7,119 bases of DNA, taken from positions 39,286-46,404 of the forward strand of contig FR892236.1 of NCBI GenBank assembly GCA_000433115.1, given 5' to 3'. The stretch is from Ruminococcus sp. CAG:382 (GTDB taxonomy: Bacteria; Bacillota; Clostridia; Oscillospirales; CAG-382). The position numbers were made by a program, and so were the translations under genes. Within the stretch, counting starts at the first letter, position 1; each line of letters begins with the position of its first letter. Below the pieces are notes generated by a model that saw only the letters and a list, made by a program, of their open reading frames with translations, had not been told where the DNA came from and searched no databases. Of this stretch, positions 4,289 to 7,119 are shown piece after piece.

Positions 4289-6816
4289 AATCCTCAAAAT
4301 TTGAACAAGACAAACGGCTGTACGCGGCACTGCTGATCGGCGGGGTTCTTATAATGCTCGCAACACTGTATTTCGGTGCAATAAACAGCAAAGCGGAGGC
4401 GCGCAAGGCTGCCGAAAAGGATATCGCCGATCTGAAAAAGCAGTGCAACTATTATGACGATTTTCTGTCTGCGGACGAGGTGAAAAGTCTCTCACGGCTG
4501 GCTGAACAGATTGAGAATATTGCCGATGTACTTGATATAATGTCCGAAAGCGAGCGCAGCCGATTCCTCCGGCGATATATAGGCAACGACCGCGTGAGCT
4601 GTATTCTGATTCTTGACGAAGACCTGAAACCCGACAGCGATTATCCCGAGGTCACGGCTTGCTACAACGAGTGGAGCGCCGAGGTCTCGGAGAGCGCGAT
4701 TGCCGATATAATCAGATATCCGCGTAAGATATATTCCGCGAGAATAAAGCACGACAGCCGGACCTATGATATAGCAGCCACCGCAAGGAAAGACAAGACG
4801 GGAGTGGTTTTCTCCGCCGTTTTGCAAAACGACGAAGACCTTGAGCAAAGCTACGACTCTGTCCGCAGCCTGCTCGGCGCAAATGAAACCGTTCTCGGCG
4901 GCTTGCTGTATATCACAAAGGATAACGAGCTTGTCGGATCAAACACAGATAATAAAAGCGTCGATAAGCACGAAGTAGACGAGCTGAACGCTTATATTGC
5001 TCAGAAGACCGACGGCGATCTGACAAGATTCAGATGCAACGGGAAGATATATTACGGCGCGGGCGCGAAATACCGCGAATACGAAGTTTTCGTCTTCTAT
5101 CCCTCGGTTGAGGTGTATTCCGGTTGCCGCATCGCGCTTTTGGTGGCGTTCACACTGTGTATCATCACATCGTTTCTGATAATCACCGCATACTATCATT
5201 CACGCATCAGTCATAACCGTGAGATAGAGCGCAAAAACGATATCATCACCACCATAAGCTGTATTTATTTGCTCACCGTCGCCATCGACCTCCGCAAAGG
5301 AACCTACACACTGCTGAAATATCCCCGGGAATGGGGCAACGTCGCGGCGCAGGGATCGGCAGACGCCGCATTTTACGAAAGCCTTGTAAACAGTGCTGCG
5401 GCGGAATTCCGTGAAGGCTACCGCAGATTCAGCGATCCGGGAACTCTTGACGAGCGCATCCGTGAAGGCGGTTACCTGGAATATGACTATCAGAACATCC
5501 GTGGCGAATGGCAGAGCGACAGGATAATTCCTCAGGACATATACGAAAACGGAAACCTCGCTTCGTTCATCCTTGTCAGTAAAAGCACAAACGAACAGAA
5601 AAAAGCCGAACTGAAAAATCAGGAAAAGCTGAAAGCCGCAATGAAGGCGGAGCAGACCGCAAATCAGAGCAAAACGGATTTGCTGCGCCGCATAAGCCAC
5701 GACACACGCACTCCCATAAACGTTATCCTCGGTATGATTGAGATCGCTTCCCGCAATCCCGACGACGCCGAGCTGCAAAGATCCTGCCGTGATAAGTGCC
5801 GGGAAGCGACCGAATATCTGCTCGACCTTGTCAACGATATATTGACCGTCAATAAGATCATTGACGAGGCAGGCGAAGGCAACGACAGCACCGTGTTCGA
5901 TCCCGCGAAGGAAGCGGAAAAAGTCATCCGGGTCGCCGATGAACGCGCAAAAGCTGCCGGAGTGACGCTTACGGCTGAGTATCCGGATTGCACGGGCAAG
6001 CCTCTTGTCGGTGAGCCGCTGTATTTGCGCCAGATCATGATGAATATCATAACCAACGCAATCAAATACAGCAATAAGGGCGGTACGGTAAATATTTCCG
6101 TTTTCGAAGCTCCCGATCCCGAAAATAAAGACCGTGCGGAAATACGCTTTATCTGTGAGGATCACGGAATAGGCATGAGCAGGGAATTCCAGGAAAAAAT
6201 GTTTGAACCGTTCTCCCGGGAAGGGCAGGCGGCAAACGGACGCTTCGACGGCGTCGGTCTGGGACTCGCCATCGTCAAAAAGCTGGTTGACGGGCAAAAC
6301 GGTACAATAGACGTGCAAAGCGAAAAGGGCAAAGGCACCCGCTTTGAGATAACACTGTTATATAAATACTCCTCCGGTGAACTTACGGAACAAAAAGCCG
6401 AAACGCCGCCTCCCGCGGAATCACTTGAAGGGCTGAATATCCTTGTCGCCGAGGATAACGAACTCAGTATGGAGATCGTCGTGTATATGCTGACCGATGC
6501 TGGCGCAAACGTACTCGGGGCAGCAAACGGCGCAGAGGCGCTGAAAGCGTTCACCGATTCAAAGCCCGGAGCGATCGACGCGATACTCACCGATATGACA
6601 ATGCCCGTGACGGACGGACCCGAGCTGGCTCGCCGCATACGCGCCCTTGACAGAACGGACGCGAAAACCGTTCCTATAATAGTTATGACGGCAAATCTGT
6701 TTGATGAGGACATAAAGAAATGCACCGATTCCGGCATGACCGGCTTTCTGCCCAAGCCGTTGAACCCCGCACAGCTCGTCGCAACGATTGCCGGACAGTG
6801 CAGACGACACAAATAA
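4285..6816 (+). CDS. Membrane-bound hybrid sensor histidine kinase with receiver domain
   Basis: The 843-residue protein is expected to sense a signal outside the membrane and pass phosphate from His to Asp within itself. TM1 is at ~12-32 and TM2 at ~283-305, leaving ~250 residues outside, a size typical of Cache-like sensor regions (inferred, not identified by motif). A PAS-like segment may span ~318-436, followed by a charged helix ~437-468. The kinase core shows the H-box ISHDTRTPIN with His472, N-box Asn591, G1 box DHGIGM (Asp626), F-box FEPF from 640, and G2 box GVGLGLA with Gly656, Gly658 and Gly660. A receiver domain (~716-838) has Glu723/Asp724, phosphoacceptor Asp770 in LTDMTMP, Thr802 and Lys824, so all key residues are present. 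There is no HPt and no DNA-binding domain; output needs partners outside the window. It starts inside the lipoprotein stop (ATGA), with a G-rich run at 4271-4275 as a possible ribosome binding site. The lipoprotein is the likely ligand-loaded partner. Confidence 0.95.
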   Translation: MKSSKFEQDKRLYAALLIGGVLIMLATLYFGAINSKAEARKAAEKDIADLKKQCNYYDDFLSADEVKSLSRLAEQIENIADVLDIMSESERSRFLRRYIGNDRVSCILILDEDLKPDSDYPEVTACYNEWSAEVSESAIADIIRYPRKIYSARIKHDSRTYDIAATARKDKTGVVFSAVLQNDEDLEQSYDSVRSLLGANETVLGGLLYITKDNELVGSNTDNKSVDKHEVDELNAYIAQKTDGDLTRFRCNGKIYYGAGAKYREYEVFVFYPSVEVYSGCRIALLVAFTLCIITSFLIITAYYHSRISHNREIERKNDIITTISCIYLLTVAIDLRKGTYTLLKYPREWGNVAAQGSADAAFYESLVNSAAAEFREGYRRFSDPGTLDERIREGGYLEYDYQNIRGEWQSDRIIPQDIYENGNLASFILVSKSTNEQKKAELKNQEKLKAAMKAEQTANQSKTDLLRRISHDTRTPINVILGMIEIASRNPDDAELQRSCRDKCREATEYLLDLVNDILTVNKIIDEAGEGNDSTVFDPAKEAEKVIRVADERAKAAGVTLTAEYPDCTGKPLVGEPLYLRQIMMNIITNAIKYSNKGGTVNISVFEAPDPENKDRAEIRFICEDHGIGMSREFQEKMFEPFSREGQAANGRFDGVGLGLAIVKKLVDGQNGTIDVQSEKGKGTRFEITLLYKYSSGELTEQKAETPPPAESLEGLNILVAEDNELSMEIVVYMLTDAGANVLGAANGAEALKAFTDSKPGAIDAILTDMTMPVTDGPELARRIRALDRTDAKTVPIIVMTANLFDEDIKKCTDSGMTGFLPKPLNPAQLVATIAGQCRRHK

Positions 6817-6843
6817 CTCACGAAGCGAATTTCCGTTCGTGAG
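6817..6843 (+). other. 8-bp hairpin between kinase and next gene
   Basis: CTCACGAA (6817-6824) and TTCGTGAG (6836-6843) are perfect inverted repeats around an 11-base loop, starting right after the kinase stop. No T-run follows, so it is not a good intrinsic terminator. The 3' arm overlaps the GAGGAA (6841-6846) that could serve the next gene, so it might affect translation or mRNA stability. Function is not shown. Confidence 0.5.
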
Positions 6844-6854
6844 GAACCGAAAGG

Positions 6855-7119
6855 ATGAAAACGATGAACACAGATCTGACGGAGAAATACGCACCTCTGA
6901 AAAAACGCGCCGAACAGCTCACCGCCGACCTCAATTCCGGCGGCTTTGATGCCGACCTTGAATGGATATGGAGCGATGACGCAGGCTGCCCGCTTCCCGC
7001 CGTCACCGTTGCCGGCACCGGCGTGCTGACCCTCGGCTTTGACGGCAGTGTATACCGCTTTGTGCTGCCGCGAAGGAAGGCGCTGACGTGCCGCTTCCCG
7101 GTTCTTGCCGCAAAATACC
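6855..7119 (+). CDS. Hypothetical protein, 3'-truncated by window edge
   Basis: I do not recognise this gene. The frame is open from ATG 6855 to the window end (88 codons). A second in-frame ATG at 6864 is equally plausible: GAGGAA (6841-6846) would serve the first start and AAAGGA (6850-6855) the second, each at 8 bases. The N-terminus is a charged, probably helical stretch (TEKYAPLKKRAEQLTADL) with no signal peptide or membrane segment, followed by an alternating hydrophobic part (LPAVTVAGTGVLTLGFDG) that may be beta-rich, suggesting a cytosolic protein. It begins 38 bases after the kinase stop on the same strand with no terminator between, so it may be co-transcribed with the sensor pair. 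Codon usage (GC-rich third positions such as GCC, GAC, CTG) resembles the kinase gene. Confidence 0.65.
   Translation, partial: MKTMNTDLTEKYAPLKKRAEQLTADLNSGGFDADLEWIWSDDAGCPLPAVTVAGTGVLTLGFDGSVYRFVLPRRKALTCRFPVLAAKY

Noticed and set aside
5200..6318. Antisense open frame (372 codons) opposite the kinase gene
   Set aside because: The + strand frame has all kinase motifs; the antisense product shows no family features and no convincing ribosome binding site was noted.
6817..6843. Hairpin after the kinase as a Rho-independent terminator
   Set aside because: The stem is followed by GAACCGAAAGG rather than a T-run.

Overview
The window looks like chromosomal DNA from a bacterium of the class Clostridia (Firmicutes), probably close to the Ruminococcaceae/Oscillospiraceae. 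The evidence is the fusA-tuf gene order, a Gram-positive style lipoprotein, an FMN riboswitch with a classic Rho-independent terminator, and a hybrid histidine kinase with the ISHDTRTP phosphorylation box common in gut clostridia. This assignment is inferred from protein style and layout, not from a database search. All five supported genes lie on the + strand.

Region by region: (1) 1-1914 is the 3' nine-tenths of fusA (elongation factor G), cut by the window start just before the RGITI switch I segment. (2) 1915-2041 is a 127-base gap carrying a strong sigma-A type promoter (TTGACT, 16 bases, TATAAT) and a ribosome binding site. (3) 2042-3247 is a complete tuf (EF-Tu). (4) 3248-3481 has no gene but holds a complete FMN aptamer (about 3271-3380) and a strong terminator hairpin (3401-3437). 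(5) 3482-4288 encodes a lipoprotein of the family 3 solute-binding fold. (6) 4285-6816, overlapping it by ATGA, encodes an 843-residue membrane-bound hybrid sensor histidine kinase. (7) 6855 to the end is the 5' part of an unrecognised gene.

The point of interest is the junction between the translation genes and the signalling genes. FMN riboswitches normally control riboflavin synthesis or uptake genes. Here the aptamer and terminator sit directly in front of a binding-protein/sensor-kinase pair with no riboflavin gene and no permease in view. No separate terminator for tuf and no convincing promoter for the riboswitch were found in the short space between them. The simplest reading is that tuf transcripts run into the FMN-controlled terminator. 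When FMN is plentiful they would stop there, and when it is scarce some would continue into the sensor pair. The lipoprotein would then bind an outside ligand and signal through the kinase, whose attached receiver domain implies a phosphorelay with partners encoded elsewhere. The riboswitch, terminator and gene order are seen directly; the circuit is inference.
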